Positions 1 through 8,454 of a stretch of 55,610 nt of DNA are shown here, one piece after another. How positions within the stretch are numbered: position 1 is the stretch's first letter; each line of letters opens with the position of its first letter. The notes under the pieces are model-generated. The model did no database searches and was not told where the DNA came from. It saw only the letters and a list, made by a program, of their open reading frames with translations. Position numbers and translations under genes: made by a program. Source of the stretch: a bacterium (GTDB lineage: Bacteria; Cyanobacteriota; Vampirovibrionia; Obscuribacterales; Obscuribacteraceae); assembly GCA_018062085.1 (NCBI GenBank), contig JAGOSY010000029.1, forward strand, positions 1 to 55,610. The letters run 5' to 3'.

Positions 1-223
1 CACTAAGCTTTACAACAATTGCCTCGCTAAATTGCCATCTTTGAAACCACGGAAGTGCTCCAGGGGCAATGAAATCCAGGCAAAACACGAATATCTATAC
101 TATATACATGAATAGAGGCGGAAAAAAAGCCACATTGCCATGATCCCCGATGGTTAGAATTGTGATTTCGGCAACGGTCTTTATTGTTACCATTAACAAC
201 CTGCAACAGTTTCAGGTCTATAA

Positions 224-742
224 GTGAGCATGATATTTACCAGCGACAATTTAGCAATTCGTCCCTATCGCTCAAGCGACGCAGACTCGCTCAGCTACCA
301 TGCCAACGATCGCGAGGTCTGGCTTAACTTACGAGACCGTTTTCCCTTTCCTTACACCAAAAAGGATGCAAGAGAATGGGTGGATCTAGCCAACAGACTA
401 CAACCCGTCACCAACTTTGCCATTGTTGTCGATCAACAATGCGTAGGCGGCATCGGCATTGCAATTAATCAGGATGTCCATAGAAAGAGCGCTGAATTAG
501 GCTACTGGTTGGGCAAAGAGTATTGGGGCCAAGGGCTGATGAGCAAAATCCTGGCGCCAATGACCGACTACTACTTTGCCCATCACGATCTAGTTCGCAT
601 CTATGCCATGGTATTTGACTGGAACCCAGCCTCAACCAAAGTTCTAGAAAAAGCAGGATATGAGCTTGAAGGACGCTTAAAAAAATCAGCAATCAAAGAC
701 GGAAAATATTGCGATCAGCTGCTATACGCCAAAATCAAATGA
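224..742 (+). CDS. GNAT family N-acetyltransferase, RimJ/RimL type
   Basis: Acetyl-CoA dependent N-acyltransferase of 172 residues, the normal size for RimJ/RimL-like GNAT proteins; the substrate cannot be read from sequence. The N-terminus (TSDNLAIRPYRSSDADSL) is the usual first strand and helix. The acetyl-CoA loop is at about 93-107 (GYWLGKEYWGQGLMS) and the late GNAT signature NPASTKVLEKAGYELEG at 134-150. The start used is GTG at 224, with AGG seven bases upstream; an in-frame ATG at 230 is an alternative. It ends 14 bases before the first receptor-like kinase and probably shares its transcript. A cytoplasmic protein-modifying role near the kinases is possible but is inference. Confidence 0.88.
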   Translation: MSMIFTSDNLAIRPYRSSDADSLSYHANDREVWLNLRDRFPFPYTKKDAREWVDLANRLQPVTNFAIVVDQQCVGGIGIAINQDVHRKSAELGYWLGKEYWGQGLMSKILAPMTDYYFAHHDLVRIYAMVFDWNPASTKVLEKAGYELEGRLKKSAIKDGKYCDQLLYAKIK

Positions 743-756
743 CTAGCAACAAGTAA

Positions 757-2820
757 ATGCAAAAGCTCACCAATGGCACAATCATTGACGATAAGTACTG
801 CGTGCTCGACTTTCTCGGCATTGGCGGCATGGGCATCGTCTACAAGGTCGAGCAGCTCTCACTCAAAGCCGTTCGTGCTTTAAAAATGATAGACACCAAC
901 AAACTCAGTGAAGAGAATTGGCGACGTTTTCAGTTAGAAGCAAGGGCAGCATCAACTCTCGAACACACCAATATAATCAAAGTCTACGACTATGGTCTCG
1001 TCAACAAACTCACCCCTTACTATGTCATGGAAGTAGTTGATGGCATGACCCTTGGTGAGCGCATCAACATCAACGGGCCGATAAACACTGAACAATTCTT
1101 CTCAGTCTTTATTCCGGTGGCCCAGGCCTTAGCCTACATCCACAGCAAAGGCATTCTTCACAGAGATATTAAACCCGCCAATATCATGCTCAAAGAAGAG
1201 ATAAACGGCAAAGTATCACAAGTAAAAGTCCTCGATTTTGGCTTAGTAAAATTATTCAGCGACGCCAACTGCGGTGTATTAACAAAGGCTGGCGCCCTAA
1301 CGAAGGCTGACGAAATCATTGGTAGCCCCACTTTTATGAGCCCCGAGCAAACAGCCGGTCGCAAACTTGATCAGCGCTCTGACATATATTCTCTTGGCTG
1401 CGCCATGTTCGATGCCCTAACGGGAGAACCACCTTACCTAGATTACAACCCAGTAGAAGTACTAATCATGCATCAATCTAAGCCTATTCCTCGCCTGGCT
1501 GAAAAAGCCCAAGAGCGAGAATTTGACGAAAGAATTGAGCTACTTGTGCGAGTAATGTTGGCAAAGAAACCTGGCGATCGTCATCAAAAGATGGAAGAGG
1601 TAGTACAAGATCTAATTGCTATTCAAAGCGGCCGCAAGCCGCTATTTGCAATCGAACATTGGCAAGATACAAACGAAGAAGAAAACGATGATATAGAAGC
1701 AGACGATACAGAGTCAGACGATGTAGGCAGAGTAACAAAACGCACAAACATTGGCAAAAGCCTAATCAATTACACTTCTGTTATTACCATTGCCATTGTC
1801 GTTACTGCCATCACGACCCTGGTAGCCACATCTGCCTATGTCTGGCAAATACATGATAGCGGTAAAACACCAAACACAAAAGCAACAGCCCCTGGGCTTG
1901 ACCAAAGCCACTCAATTGAGCCCAGCCACAGGTATGCCCCCAGCCCACAATACTCTCGCGAAGAAACAATTGCCGGAAAAAGAGTAATAATCTTCGACTT
2001 CCCCAAAGACTATTCTATTGGAGAAATCAGCGCACTAGACGGCCACAACAAATGCAACGCTCAAGGCACTGTTACCATGCCCCAAGGCGAACCATTTCGC
2101 TTTATTGCCAGCAAAGACTGTATGCGCAATCCACAGCTATTAGAACAATTCAAAACCAATGACCTTCGAGCGCTAGAGTTAAATGCTCTCCCCGGAGCCA
2201 AGGATGAACACATTGCAGCAATCAAACATCTTACTAAACTTGCCAAACTAACCATCTGCGATTGTAGCCTTAGCCCTGCTGGTATAGCCAATCTAGGCAA
2301 TCTTACTAACCTAAAAGACTTAACCATTAACTCGGCCAATTTCGATGACCAAGCCTTCTCTCAGTTGAAAATTTTGGACCAACTCGATACCTTTGAGGCC
2401 CGCGAGATTCCTCAATTGAGCAAAACTCTACAAGCCTTATCTAACTCTCAAACATTGCATAAACTAGTACTGTGCAATGGTTCAGTGAACGACCAAAGTC
2501 TAAAATCAATCGGCCAATTGAAACAATTAACCTATCTCAACCTGGCACTAAATCCAGCCATAACTAGCGGAGGAACCAGCGCACTATCAACTTGTAGCGA
2601 ACTGAAATATCTCAATCTCATTCAAAATCCGGTAACCGCCCAGGTCATCCCTACTTTGTCGGCCCTTAAGAAATTGACGTGCCTAAAACTAACTGCCCTA
2701 GACTGGAAAGAGCAAGATGACAAAGCTTTGAAAAAGAATCTTCCACAAAACTGTGAGCTACAACTACTTCATATCGAGTCAAACAAGGCGAGCAAGGACC
2801 TAGACAATCTTATCAATTAG
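757..2820 (+). CDS. Transmembrane Ser/Thr protein kinase with LRR-like C-terminal domain
   Basis: A Pkn2/PknB-type kinase of 687 residues. Kinase domain at about 14-290: glycine loop GIGGMG at 21-26, ATP lysine K43, catalytic HRDIKPAN at 135-142, DFG at 160-162, and SPTFMSPEQ at 190-198. An acidic linker (about 305-323) leads to a single membrane span at about 338-363. The outer part starts with a conserved module (FDFPKDYSIGEI near 410) and continues as leucine-rich-repeat-like units to the end. All catalytic residues are present, so it should be active, with the kinase inside and the LRR-like part outside. It lies 26 bases before a close paralogue at 2846; a third paralogue is at 50063. The ligand and substrates are unknown. 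Confidence 0.9.
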   Translation: MQKLTNGTIIDDKYCVLDFLGIGGMGIVYKVEQLSLKAVRALKMIDTNKLSEENWRRFQLEARAASTLEHTNIIKVYDYGLVNKLTPYYVMEVVDGMTLGERININGPINTEQFFSVFIPVAQALAYIHSKGILHRDIKPANIMLKEEINGKVSQVKVLDFGLVKLFSDANCGVLTKAGALTKADEIIGSPTFMSPEQTAGRKLDQRSDIYSLGCAMFDALTGEPPYLDYNPVEVLIMHQSKPIPRLAEKAQEREFDERIELLVRVMLAKKPGDRHQKMEEVVQDLIAIQSGRKPLFAIEHWQDTNEEENDDIEADDTESDDVGRVTKRTNIGKSLINYTSVITIAIVVTAITTLVATSAYVWQIHDSGKTPNTKATAPGLDQSHSIEPSHRYAPSPQYSREETIAGKRVIIFDFPKDYSIGEISALDGHNKCNAQGTVTMPQGEPFRFIASKDCMRNPQLLEQFKTNDLRALELNALPGAKDEHIAAIKHLTKLAKLTICDCSLSPAGIANLGNLTNLKDLTINSANFDDQAFSQLKILDQLDTFEAREIPQLSKTLQALSNSQTLHKLVLCNGSVNDQSLKSIGQLKQLTYLNLALNPAITSGGTSALSTCSELKYLNLIQNPVTAQVIPTLSALKKLTCLKLTALDWKEQDDKALKKNLPQNCELQLLHIESNKASKDLDNLIN

Positions 2821-2845
2821 GCCTTTCAGCTGAGGCGCAAACTTT

Positions 2846-4951
2846 ATGAAACAGCTCGAACCAGAAACAATCATCGACGAAAAATACCGAGTGATCAATA
2901 CACTCGGCGTCGGTGGCATGGGCATTGTTTATCGGGTAGAGCAACTCTCACTCAACAGCGAAAGAGCACTAAAAACTATTCATACAGACAAATTAAGTGA
3001 GGCCGTCTGGCAGCGCTTTCAGCGCGAAGCAAAAGCAGCATGCAGACTTGATCATTCTAACCTAGTAAAAGTATTTGACTATGGCCTATTTGAAAAAGTG
3101 ACACCATACTATGTCATGGAAATCGTTCAAGGCCAAACCCTCTCAGCCAGAATCAAACTAAAAGGCACTCTCAGTCTAGAACAGTGTCTAAATGTCTTTA
3201 TTCCCACGACCTTTGCTTTGGCCTATGCCCACGAGAAAAAAATCATTCACCGTGACATGAAGCCAGCCAACATCATGATCAACGAAGATACTAATGGCAA
3301 AATCTTAGAGATAAAAGTACTCGATTTTGGCATCGCTAAGTTAGTCAGCGATGGCAACCTGACAAATGCACTAACAAAGCCAGGAGAAGTAATCGGCAGT
3401 CCGCATTTTATGAGCCCTGAACAGTCTTGGGGTGGAAAAATAGATGCCCGCTCGGACATTTATTCACTGGGTTGCTCAATGTTCGAATCCCTCACCGGTC
3501 TGCCACCATTTATTGCCAAAAACGCAGTACAAGTAATTATGCTGCACCAAAGCTCGCCCCCACCAACTTTGGCTCAAACCGCGCCCAATCTCGAATTCGG
3601 CGAAAGCATTGAGCAAGTAGTGCGAGTAATGTTAGCAAAAGACCCTAATCACCGCTATCAATCGATGGATGAGCTAGCTCAGGATTTGATATCTGTTAAA
3701 AACGGCAAGCTGCCTCGCTTCGCCCAGACGCAAGAGAAACAGTCAGGGCAAGAATCAAACTTGCCAGCAGCGAAAACAATAGCAACAAAAGCAATTACTA
3801 CAGACAAAATAATTGACGATGACGAAGATATTTCAAGCGACAGCCAAGATCAAATCTCTGAAAGTCAGACTGTAACGACAAATACACTGAGCAAGTTCAG
3901 TTTTCCGACCGTGGCACTGTCAATAATTCTCGTCATTGCAGCAACCGCGACCGTGATACTGCTACAACACGGTCAGCCCCCTAAAACATTCGGGCAAATT
4001 CCTAGCAAGACCACATTGAGTGACCCGCTATCAGGTTCAGACAATACTTTTTCTCATTCGGCCAAACTCGCCAACGGTCAACAAGTAACTGTATTTGAAT
4101 TTCCTAAAGAGTTTTCTGCAGGCGAAATTCACTCTTTGGACGGCCGCCATAAAGCAGATGCCCGTGGAGAGGTAACAATTCCGTTTGGTGAATTGATAGG
4201 CTTTAGACCCAGTCGAGAGTTTGTAGATAGATCTGAGTTATTTAGAAAATTTGGCGCCAACGAGATCGCCGAAGTTGACGCTTCTGATCGCCATATGTTC
4301 AGCGATAAACATCTCGCCAACATGAGGCACCTGGTAAGCATTCGCTACCTCAATCTCAAAGACACAAACTTAAGCAGCAAATGCATCACCGATCTCAACT
4401 GTTTGACACAGCTTAGAGAGTTAAACGCCACCAACACTGGCATTGACGACCAATCACTAGCGAAGCTTAAGCGCCTGAAAAATCTAGAATTTCTTGAAGC
4501 AAGAGAATTTCCCACCCTCACTAAAACCATTAAGATCCTGGCTGGGTCAACAAAACTTCGAAAGCTTTCATTGTCCAACACCTGCGCAGAAAACAATTCG
4601 CTCAAAGAGATTGCCAAAAATCGCAATTTGACATATCTGAGCTTGTCTCAAAACCGAAAAGTTACAGCTGAAGGAGTCAAATTCTTACTTCCACTGACAC
4701 AACTAAATCACCTCAACTTGCTTGATTGCAATGTCGGACCAGAAGCGACTGCCACACTGGCATCGTTCAAAAAATTGCGCGTACTGAAGCTGAACATAAG
4801 CAATTGGTCAAAGGCCGATGTTGCTAATCTAAAGCAAGTTCTACCAAAAAGCTGCACACTCGAAGTGGATGAGAACGCACCCAGGAAAAGTCGCGAAGTT
4901 TTGGATCAGTTAAATCAATGGCGTAGTTTGGAGCCTATTGTTGGACGATAG
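2846..4951 (+). CDS. Transmembrane Ser/Thr protein kinase with LRR-like C-terminal domain (paralogue 2)
   Basis: Tandem paralogue of the preceding gene, 701 residues and co-linear with it. Glycine loop GVGGMG at 21-26, ATP lysine K43, HRDMKPAN at 135-142, DFGIAK at 160-165, SPHFMSPEQ activation segment, membrane span at about 352-374. The ectodomain opens with the shared module (FEFPKEFSAGEIHSLDG) and then LRR-like strands (for example LRELNATNTGIDDQSL). Catalytic residues are intact. The strict collinearity and 26-base spacing suggest tandem duplication followed by divergence of the outer part, as expected if the two sense different ligands; that reading is inference. Transcription is probably shared with the upstream kinase and acetyltransferase. 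Confidence 0.9.
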   Translation: MKQLEPETIIDEKYRVINTLGVGGMGIVYRVEQLSLNSERALKTIHTDKLSEAVWQRFQREAKAACRLDHSNLVKVFDYGLFEKVTPYYVMEIVQGQTLSARIKLKGTLSLEQCLNVFIPTTFALAYAHEKKIIHRDMKPANIMINEDTNGKILEIKVLDFGIAKLVSDGNLTNALTKPGEVIGSPHFMSPEQSWGGKIDARSDIYSLGCSMFESLTGLPPFIAKNAVQVIMLHQSSPPPTLAQTAPNLEFGESIEQVVRVMLAKDPNHRYQSMDELAQDLISVKNGKLPRFAQTQEKQSGQESNLPAAKTIATKAITTDKIIDDDEDISSDSQDQISESQTVTTNTLSKFSFPTVALSIILVIAATATVILLQHGQPPKTFGQIPSKTTLSDPLSGSDNTFSHSAKLANGQQVTVFEFPKEFSAGEIHSLDGRHKADARGEVTIPFGELIGFRPSREFVDRSELFRKFGANEIAEVDASDRHMFSDKHLANMRHLVSIRYLNLKDTNLSSKCITDLNCLTQLRELNATNTGIDDQSLAKLKRLKNLEFLEAREFPTLTKTIKILAGSTKLRKLSLSNTCAENNSLKEIAKNRNLTYLSLSQNRKVTAEGVKFLLPLTQLNHLNLLDCNVGPEATATLASFKKLRVLKLNISNWSKADVANLKQVLPKSCTLEVDENAPRKSREVLDQLNQWRSLEPIVGR

Positions 4952-5076
4952 CGTTACCGCCAAGTAACCTGAGGGAATGCAATCTTTAACTTCGCCAGTC
5001 AAATATATTGGAACTAATGCCATATTTAGATGTCATGAGCATCTAGAAAGTGTCTGTTTCTTGGAGTGGCTAGCTA

Positions 5077-5634
5077 ATGAATCAACTAGAACAAACAAAA
5101 ATAGCTTTGCTACGTGAAGCATCAAAAACACTCAATACCATCAGCAAGGTCAAGAGTGGCGGTGAAGCATTTGTGAAGTGTAAGCACGCCTACGACCATC
5201 CTGAAGAGATCAGAACGCTCTACCTATATGCTCTAGACTCTCTGATTGAAGACGGTGCCACTGAGCTTGTGCTCACCAATGAGTATTTAGACTTATTTGA
5301 ATTGCGGCAACCAACACAAATTTTTACTCTTGCTGCAGCCAAAGAAGCGTTGCTAAGACAACTGAAACAAGACGGACGAATCTATAAGATTCACAGCCCT
5401 CAGGGCGAGTTTGTACAATGCAAAAAATTTGCCCTAGGCGGCGCCGATCGCCCGGACGAGAACGAAGAAGAATCGCGCATTACGTTCTTAAAAGCACTTT
5501 CAGAGCTAATGCGTTACGGCAAAATTGATTTAGTTTCAGAGAGTAGAGAAATGACAGTATTTGCCCCGGCCATGCAGTACAGCAGCGCCGTCAACTCCAC
5601 TGAAATCTATGAGAATTTGCGCCAATGTAGTTAA
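5077..5634 (+). CDS. Unknown protein with three helix-plus-hairpin (wing-like) repeats
   Basis: I do not recognise this 185-residue protein. It shows three loosely similar units of a helix followed by a short hairpin: near 45-75 (YALDSLIEDGATELVL), 85-118 (AKEALLRQLKQDGRIYKI) and 135-165 (FLKALSELMRYGKIDLV). Each has the pattern A-L-x-x-L-x-x-x-G-x-I, reminiscent of winged-helix or Cro-like folds. No signal peptide or membrane segment is seen. ATG at 5077 has GGAG ten bases upstream. It follows the kinase pair by 125 bases, so it may have its own promoter. The stop codon lies inside a pentanucleotide repeat. Confidence 0.7.
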   Translation: MNQLEQTKIALLREASKTLNTISKVKSGGEAFVKCKHAYDHPEEIRTLYLYALDSLIEDGATELVLTNEYLDLFELRQPTQIFTLAAAKEALLRQLKQDGRIYKIHSPQGEFVQCKKFALGGADRPDENEEESRITFLKALSELMRYGKIDLVSESREMTVFAPAMQYSSAVNSTEIYENLRQCS

Positions 5635-5655
5635 GTTAAGTTGAGTTGAGTTGAA
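5631..5655. repeat. Pentanucleotide microsatellite TTAAG/TTGAG x5
   Basis: Five consecutive 5-bp units (TTAAG, TTAAG, TTGAG, TTGAG, TTGAA) begin within the stop codon of the gene at 5077. Such a repeat can change length by slippage; one lost or gained unit would change only the 3' end. Confidence 0.8.
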
Positions 5656-5850
5656 GCGATCAGCATTGGTCACACTTCAGTCCCAACTCTTTCGCATACT
5701 GTTTTTTACAACCAACCCAGTTGTTCAGTTAGTAAAACGTTGCTACCACTGAAACAAACTTAGTTTCACGTCACTTTCACTAGTTTGCTAGTATCTTCAA
5801 ATCACACCCCGCCTATTTAACCATCAAATAAATAAGACGGAGTATTGATC

Positions 5851-6696
5851 ATGCCACCAACCAAAGCCATAGTCGAGCTTGGAGAAGCAATCTTAACCAG
5901 CCCAGCGGTGAAATCTGCTGCTGAGGCCGCAATTAAGGCCGGCGCCTCGTTGATAGATGACTTTTTCTCTATCGGCGGTCGCTCAGTCACTAAATCTGTA
6001 GCCAGCGGTGCAGAAACACAAGTGGCTACAGCAGCCAAGTCTGTAGCATCAGGTTGGGGCAAAAGCGCCGAAAGACTTTTTGTCAATCCGAATGACGACA
6101 AAGCGGTAACCAGTCTCATCAGTGCAATCGAATCACCCTTACAGAGTGCCGCCGCAAAAAGTGCAAAAGAATTGCGCCTGCCACTGACCGAAGGTCATAG
6201 AACTGCCATGACTGAACTAGCACAAGACAAAATTCTAACAACTCGCCTCGGTCTAATCTCTGGAGAATTACAACCGCGCTCAGTGACTGAACTCCAAAGA
6301 CACCTGCAAAAATCTGTTGTCGACGATTTCAGAAAAACCTTTCAGCGCTTTCTGCCAGGAAGGAACGAGGCTACTGAAAATCTAGGCCTGCTGCGCGGTA
6401 ACGCTATCGATCCCTTTGAGAGTTTAGTAACACATGACCGCCGAAGAATCGTCGAAGAGGCTTTAAAGACCCTGCCGCAAAGACAGGCAGAAGCTATTCA
6501 AAAAAAATTCTTTGATGGTCTATCTATAGGAAAAACCGCCGACGCTATGGGAGTAACAGTCAGCCGCGTGCAGCAACTAGAAGGCTTTGCTCTCGGCAAA
6601 ATGCAGCGGCCAATTCTCCAAGAGATCACACCTGCCAATATGTACAGCCCAACTCAACTGCTGCGTGGCAAACCTTCATGGAGCGACCTGATGTAG
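5851..6696 (+). CDS. Sigma-70 region 4 protein (atypical sigma-like factor)
   Basis: A 281-residue protein whose C-terminal part is a clear sigma-70 region 4: RRIVEEALKTLPQRQAEAI, then FFDGLSIGKTADAMGV and the recognition helix VSRVQQLEGFALGKM (about 200-256). That domain reads -35 promoter elements in known sigma factors. The first ~150 residues are Ala/Ser-rich and show no recognisable region 2, which would be needed for -10 melting, so this may be a divergent sigma factor or an auxiliary regulator. ATG at 5851 is chosen because GACGGAG lies eight bases upstream; the in-frame TTG at 5845 is too close to that site. It is monocistronic. Confidence 0.75.
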   Translation: MPPTKAIVELGEAILTSPAVKSAAEAAIKAGASLIDDFFSIGGRSVTKSVASGAETQVATAAKSVASGWGKSAERLFVNPNDDKAVTSLISAIESPLQSAAAKSAKELRLPLTEGHRTAMTELAQDKILTTRLGLISGELQPRSVTELQRHLQKSVVDDFRKTFQRFLPGRNEATENLGLLRGNAIDPFESLVTHDRRRIVEEALKTLPQRQAEAIQKKFFDGLSIGKTADAMGVTVSRVQQLEGFALGKMQRPILQEITPANMYSPTQLLRGKPSWSDLM

Positions 6697-6790
6697 TGGA
6701 AAACAACCTCTCAAATTTTTTCAAATAACCAGATGTAGACACAGTTAAGAAAAGCCTGCTTAGCAACTACATAGACTAATAGGTGTGGAG

Positions 6791-6826
6791 AAAGAAAAAC
6801 AGAACCTGGCCAGAATGGCACCAGGT
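6791..6826 (-). terminator. Rho-independent terminator of the GC-rich minus-strand unit
   Basis: Read on the minus strand, ACCTG(GT)GCC pairs with GGCCAGGT around a 5-base loop and is followed by TCTGTTTTTCTTT. It starts 16 bases after the stop of the gene at 6842-7360, the right place and orientation to end that transcript. Confidence 0.75.
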
Positions 6827-6841
6827 CTGTCTTTCAGCCGT

Positions 6842-7360
6842 TCAGGCCAGGGCAGCAAACCGCAGGGCTAGAGCCTGCTGACGCAAATGCGCGGCCTGCT
6901 CGTCCAGCTCCTTGCTGAACTTCTCGACACCGGCAGTGGTTCGACGCAACTCGGCCGTGGCAAGGGTATTCAGCAATTCGGCAGCAGCAGCGATGGGCAC
7001 GCGCTTCTCGACATCCAGCTTCAGAGTGCTGATTTCTCGAGTCAAAGCCAGGCGAATCTCGGCAGTTATGCCGTTCCTTTGCGCCAGTTTCACCTGCTCT
7101 TCTTCCAATGAAGCGAGGTGGGCGCGCAGGCGCTTGAGATTGCTCACTTCGACCATGGCATTTGCCCTGATTTCCGCGACGCAATCGCGCATCTCCCTGA
7201 GTCGATGCATGCGGTCGTTCAGTTGTTCGCGCTTCCACGCCGGCAAGTCGAACGTTGCTTTCGCTTGAACGCTTCTGGAGGGAGCCAACAGCTTTTTCAG
7301 AAGAATGGCGAGAGAGATCACGGCGACAGCAAACAGCGGCAAAAGTTGAAGCAATGTCAT
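6842..7360 (-). CDS. Membrane-anchored coiled-coil protein
   Basis: Unknown 172-residue protein. An N-terminal hydrophobic segment (about 3-21, LLQLLPLFAVAVISLAILL) followed by KK predicts a single inner-membrane anchor; the rest (about 45-170) is almost wholly alpha-helical and heptad-rich, with many Arg, Glu, Ala and Leu, consistent with a coiled coil. The start ATG at 7360 has GAGGT eight bases upstream. It is the second gene of a two-gene minus-strand unit, 61 bases after its partner, and a good terminator follows it. Codons end mainly in G or C, unlike most neighbours, and this opens long spurious frames on the plus strand. No enzymatic motif is visible. Confidence 0.65.
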   Translation of the reverse strand: MTLLQLLPLFAVAVISLAILLKKLLAPSRSVQAKATFDLPAWKREQLNDRMHRLREMRDCVAEIRANAMVEVSNLKRLRAHLASLEEEQVKLAQRNGITAEIRLALTREISTLKLDVEKRVPIAAAAELLNTLATAELRRTTAGVEKFSKELDEQAAHLRQQALALRFAALA

Positions 7361-7421
7361 CTTAGTTACCTCAAGTTATCAATCAAAATTGGCCGTACCG
7401 AAATACGGCCACGAATGAAAA

Positions 7422-7832
7422 TCAGGCCGCGGAACGCTGACCGATTTGTGCAGAGAGGGCTTCGGCCAGGCTGGCGGAGACCTGGTGAGCAGTCAGACGA
7501 GCTGCCGGAACTGTCAGGGCCTTGGCCACGGACTCGCTCAGAACATGCCAAAACCAGAAGGCGTTCGGCAGGCTGAGCAGAATGGCCGAAGCGTCGGGTT
7601 CGCAGAAGACGTCGAGAACAGCGGCGCGGAAGATCAGCGGACGCAGAGTGGTTTCGACGGCCAGCTTGTAGAGGTCGCTGCCCAGCTGCGAGTCGTCCAT
7701 CGGCTGATAATGGGTGATGCTGTTGCTGTGACGGGCGAGGTTGACCTGAGCAACTTGCTGAAGGCGAACGAGCATGGTCTGGTTCTTGACGATTTGGGCT
7801 TGCGCGTGAGCGAGAGTGACTTGGGTGTTCAT
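7422..7832 (-). CDS. Unknown helical protein, first gene of GC-rich unit
   Basis: Unrecognised protein of 136 residues, mainly predicted helical with a Gln-rich start (HAQAQIVKNQTMLVRLQQVAQV) and a hydrophobic stretch in the middle (ILLSLPNAFWFWHVL, about 84-98). The initiator ATG at 7832 has AAGGAA five bases upstream, a good ribosome-binding site that supports the minus strand over the competing plus-strand frame. It leads a two-gene unit with the coiled-coil protein downstream. GC content and third-position G/C use are higher than in the flanking genes, which could reflect high expression or acquisition by transfer; the sequence does not decide. Confidence 0.6.
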   Translation of the reverse strand: MNTQVTLAHAQAQIVKNQTMLVRLQQVAQVNLARHSNSITHYQPMDDSQLGSDLYKLAVETTLRPLIFRAAVLDVFCEPDASAILLSLPNAFWFWHVLSESVAKALTVPAARLTAHQVSASLAEALSAQIGQRSAA

Positions 7833-8246
7833 GGAATTTCCTTAGGCTGATTACGCGTCACTAAAATGTGACAACGGGAAGATTGAAATGGTTATGGGAG
7901 TTGAGTAGGTGTTTTGTCTGGTTCTTAAAAAATGGAGAGTGAAAGGGACTTGATCTTATGTTTTAGAATCAAGCAAAGGCAAATAGAAACAGCTATAACC
8001 TAGCGGTATATACGTGTTTGCAAGTGGATCTGAGCTGATTACCATTAGCCACGCTAGCGATAATCAAACAGAAAACAAGCGCAAGATACACAAATTGTAC
8101 AACTGACAAAAAGAGCAGTTAGACATTAGCTCAGCTCACACTAAGCTAAATTCACTTGCTAAATAAATCCTGATAGTAAGCCAATCTTAGAGTCAACCGA
8201 AAGCTAGCCATAACGCATGTAGATATCTAGCACAAAAAACAAATGC

Positions 8247-8273
8247 AAAAAAGCAATGCTATTCAGCATTGCT
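8247..8273 (-). terminator. Rho-independent terminator downstream of the ferritin-like gene
   Basis: On the minus strand a perfect 9-bp stem (AGCAATGCT, loop GAAT, AGCATTGCT) runs into a T6 tract and TTTGCATTTG. It lies about 180 bases after the stop of the gene at 8455-9633, leaving a long 3' untranslated stretch that includes the 13-bp tandem repeat. Confidence 0.75.
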
Positions 8274-8387
8274 AGCAAAAAAATATTTGGTGGCGCACTT
8301 CGATTCATAACAGCATAGATCTTGTCTATTGGCAATTTATGGGCGCCACTAGATAAACTGGAGCAGCCAGCCAATAATTAACAAACA

Positions 8388-8439
8388 AGACCTAGTCCTA
8401 AGACCTAGTCCTAAGACCTAGTACTAAGACCTAGTACTA
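8388..8439. repeat. Tandem repeat, four exact-length 13-bp units
   Basis: AGACCTAGTCCTA occurs twice, then AGACCTAGTACTA twice (one C-to-A change). The array is 52 bp, without spacers, and ends 15 bases before the stop of the ferritin-like gene, so it lies in that gene's 3' untranslated region. Each unit contains CCTAG/CTAG half-palindromes. Confidence 0.9.
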
Positions 8440-8454
8440 ATTCGCTTAGACCAA

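Larger units (their letters stand above)
7833..8454. other. Intergenic region, no gene seen
   Basis: An AT-rich stretch of about 620 bases between two minus-strand units. It should hold the promoter of the unit starting at 7832. Towards the ferritin-like gene it carries a minus-strand terminator (8247-8273) and a 4 x 13-bp tandem repeat (8388-8439). I see no open frame with a plausible start. Confidence 0.6.

Noticed and set aside
3482..3492. GTTCGAATCCC, tRNA T-loop-like
   Set aside because: It lies in the kinase coding sequence (codons for MFESLTG) and the flanks do not form an acceptor or anticodon arm.
6887..7850. Long plus-strand open frames (for example 7118-7576 and 7446-7850)
   Set aside because: They lie opposite the two minus-strand genes, which have good ribosome-binding sites and a terminator; the frames are a by-product of high GC at third positions.
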